DNA from: an uncultured Bacteroidia bacterium
GTDB lineage: Bacteria > Bacteroidota > Bacteroidia > Bacteroidales > UBA932
Direction: 5' to 3'
DNA: 64,000 nt
Assembly: GCA_902768665.1 (NCBI GenBank)
Contig: CACXMA010000003.1
Span: 86,454 to 150,453, forward strand
Shown here: one piece after another, positions 62,007 to 64,000 of the stretch
Layout of the letters: each line of letters starts with the position of its first letter
Numbering within the stretch: the first letter of the stretch is position 1
Translations under genes and position numbers: made by a program
The notes under the pieces: model-generated
The model's database searches: none
Told to the model about the DNA's origin: nothing
What the model saw: the letters and a program-made list of their open reading frames with translations, nothing else

Positions 62007-64000
62007 ATGAAAAGCTACACTACTAAAGACATCCGCAACGTCGTCCTCATTGGTGCTTCCCGCAGTGGTAAGACCACCCTTTCCGAGGCCATGCTCTTTG
62101 AAGGCAAGGTGATCGACCGCCGCGGGTCCGTGGAAGACAAGAACACCGTCTCCGACAACACTGAGTTCGAACAGACCAACCAGAAGTCCATCAACGCCAC
62201 TCCGCTGTATGCCGAGTTTAACGGCACGAAGATCAACTTCATCGATGCCCCGGGTTCCGACGACTTCTCCGGTGGCGCCCTCTCCGCTTTCAAGGTGGTC
62301 GAGGCCGCTGTCATGGTCATGAACGGCACGGCCGGCATCGAGGTCGGTACGACCCTGTTCGCCCGCTACGCCGACCAGTACCATATCCCGATGATCATCG
62401 CCGTCAACCAGCTCGACCACGACAAGGCCAACTGGGACGGTGTGCGTGCCGCCATCGCCGAGGAGTTCGGCAAAAAGGCCGTCATCTGCCAGTTCCCGGT
62501 GAATCCGGGTCTCGGCCTGGAAGGCTTTGTGGACGTCATCACGATGAAGTTCTACAACGCCAAGAACGAGGCCGTCGACATCCCCGCCGCCTACGCCGAC
62601 GAGGCTGAGGAGCTCCGCGCCGAGCTCATGGAGAAGGCCGCCGAAGGTTCCGACGAGCTGATGGAGAAGTTCTTCGAGACGATGGAGCTCTCCACCGACG
62701 AGATCCGCGAAGGTCTCCGCAGCGGTCTCGCCAAGGGTGAGGTCATCCCCGTGTTCTGCACCGCCGCCAAGGCCAACATCGGTGTCCGCCGCCTGATGGA
62801 ATTCATCGTCAACGTGTGCCCGAGCCCGGCCGGCAAGGTCGAGAAGACCATCGATGGCGGTGAGCTCGTCTGCACCCCTGCAGGCCCGACCTCCCTGTTC
62901 ATCTTCAAGACCAGCGTCGAGCAGCACCTCGGCGAGGTTTCCTACTTCAAGGTGATGAGCGGTACCCTCAACGAAGGTGCCGACCTCATCAACCCGGAGA
63001 CCGGCAACGGCGAGCGCCTCAGCGCTATCTACGCCGTCGCGGGCGCCAAGAAGGAGAAGGTTACGAGCATCGCCGCCGGCGACATCGGCTGCGTCATGAA
63101 GCTCAAGGCCGGCAAGACCGACGTCACCCTCGCCCAGAGCGGTTGCGAGGCCATCACCCACATGGTATTCCCGGATGCGAAGTACCGCTGCGCCGTCAAG
63201 GCCGTCGACAAGAACGACGAGGCCAAGGTCGGCGACGCCCTCAACAAGATCGCTGCACAGGATCCCACCATTAACGTCGAATACTCCAAGGAACTCCGCC
63301 AGACCATCCTTTCCGGTATGGGCGAGCAGCACATCAACTATGTGAAGTGGAGAGTCAACAACGAGTTCAAGCTCGACATCGAGCTCTACGCTCCGAAGGT
63401 GCCGTACCGCGAGACCATCACCAAGATCGCGACCGCCCAGTACCGTCACAAGAAGCAGTCCGGCGGCGCCGGCCAGTTCGGTGAGGTCCACCTCCTCGTC
63501 TGCCCCTACGTCGAAGGCGAAGAAGCCCCGAAGAACTTCAAGATCGACGGCAAGGACACCGTTTTCAACTTCAAGAGCCAGGATATCACCGACCTCGAGT
63601 GGGGCGGCAAGCTGGAGTTCTACAACTGCGTCGTCGGCGGTTCCATCGACCTGAGCTTCATGCCCGCCATCCTCAAGGGTATCAAGTCCAAGATGGAGGA
63701 AGGCCCGCTCACCGGTTCCTACGCCCGCGACATCCGCGTCTATGTCTACGACGGTAAGATGCACCCGGTCGACTCCAAGGAAATCGCCTTCATCATCGCC
63801 GGCCGCAACGCCTTCAAGGAGGCCTTCCGCCAGGCCGGTCCGAAGATCCTCGAACCGATCTACAACGTCGACATCATCACCCCGAACGACTATGTCGGTC
63901 CTTGCATGAGCGACCTCAACACCCGTCGCGGCATGATCATGAACCAGGACATGGACAAGGGCTTCACCGTCCTCCACGCCCGCGTTCCGCTCGCCGAGCT
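62007..64000 (+). CDS. EF-G2-like translation factor (partial, continues past window)
   Basis: The first 664 residues of a factor of about 718 residues, from ATG 62007, open at the window end. P-loop GASRSGKT (16-23), G3 DAPGSDDF (80-87), G4 NQLD (134-137). Domain IV and V blocks RHKKQSGGAGQFGEVHLLV, VGGSIDLSFMPAILKGIKSK and GSYARDIRVYVYDGKMHPVD are EF-G-like. In canonical EF-G the G3 reads DTPGHVDF; here Ser replaces the catalytic His. This is the pattern of the Bacteroidota EF-G2 group, whose B. thetaiotaomicron member is reported to promote translocation without GTP hydrolysis and to be needed under carbon limitation. The assignment to that group is by motif memory, not alignment. Confidence 0.92.
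   Translation, partial: MKSYTTKDIRNVVLIGASRSGKTTLSEAMLFEGKVIDRRGSVEDKNTVSDNTEFEQTNQKSINATPLYAEFNGTKINFIDAPGSDDFSGGALSAFKVVEAAVMVMNGTAGIEVGTTLFARYADQYHIPMIIAVNQLDHDKANWDGVRAAIAEEFGKKAVICQFPVNPGLGLEGFVDVITMKFYNAKNEAVDIPAAYADEAEELRAELMEKAAEGSDELMEKFFETMELSTDEIREGLRSGLAKGEVIPVFCTAAKANIGVRRLMEFIVNVCPSPAGKVEKTIDGGELVCTPAGPTSLFIFKTSVEQHLGEVSYFKVMSGTLNEGADLINPETGNGERLSAIYAVAGAKKEKVTSIAAGDIGCVMKLKAGKTDVTLAQSGCEAITHMVFPDAKYRCAVKAVDKNDEAKVGDALNKIAAQDPTINVEYSKELRQTILSGMGEQHINYVKWRVNNEFKLDIELYAPKVPYRETITKIATAQYRHKKQSGGAGQFGEVHLLVCPYVEGEEAPKNFKIDGKDTVFNFKSQDITDLEWGGKLEFYNCVVGGSIDLSFMPAILKGIKSKMEEGPLTGSYARDIRVYVYDGKMHPVDSKEIAFIIAGRNAFKEAFRQAGPKILEPIYNVDIITPNDYVGPCMSDLNTRRGMIMNQDMDKGFTVLHARVPLAE

Overview
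The window looks like a chromosomal segment of a GC-rich Bacteroidales bacterium (Bacteroidota), probably gut- or rumen-associated. The sequence evidence is the repeated Bacteroidota promoter -7 element TAnnTTTG in front of most transcription units, near absence of Shine-Dalgarno sequences, a fused secDF, Bacteroidota-type LptE, DUF4249 plus TonB receptor, two S46 dipeptidyl-peptidases, a YfhO-type membrane protein and the EF-G paralogue typical of the group. A genus cannot be fixed from the sequence alone.

Layout. 1-11 kb: an envelope protein with protease-like, propeller and barrel regions and its small partner (minus), divergent from a secreted EEP-type phosphodiesterase and a thioredoxin-like lipoprotein (plus); then an unusual three-gene unit (5599-10478) encoding a large polytopic protein with Gly-rich and acidic regions, a small zinc-ribbon protein and a single-pass protein ending in a zinc ribbon; then a CpxP/Spy-like periplasmic protein. 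11-13.7 kb: an accessory strip with a lipoprotein, a BRO-domain protein, several inverted and direct repeats, and tRNA-Ser(GCU). 13.7-20.3 kb: a six-gene minus operon (OM barrel, NAPE-PLD-like metallohydrolase, alpha/beta hydrolase lipoprotein, small lipoprotein, TonB receptor, DUF4249 lipoprotein) that may handle a lipid-like substrate. 20.3-23.7 kb: membrane AraC regulator with a C69 peptidase, and a small secreted protein. 23.7-30.4 kb: a visibly more AT-rich segment with an alpha-2-macroglobulin-like giant and an AAA/DUF4143 ATPase, bordered on its left by a 27-nt copy of the tRNA-Ser 3' end. 30.4-64 kb: mainly core genes: pheS, sugar kinase, ABC exporter, a secreted peptide-deformylase fusion, secDF, dnaE, a ThiL-like protein without its catalytic aspartates, an N-domain-less ClpB, secG, lptE, a sigma-54 activator, an OmpA/TPR-like lipoprotein, a glycosyltransferase carrying in-frame palindromic repeats, YfhO, an XRE regulator overlapping rnhB, two DPP7-type peptidases, an Mrp ATPase, a small lipoprotein and the start of an EF-G2-like factor.

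Most interesting: the zinc-ribbon membrane trio, the exported peptide-deformylase fusion, the ThiL-like pseudoenzyme, the palindromic repeats translated inside the glycosyltransferase, the inverted tRNA-Ser fragment beside the AT-rich segment, and the promoter architecture at 3727-3746 and upstream of clpB. All functional statements are read from sequence and family knowledge; no search was run.
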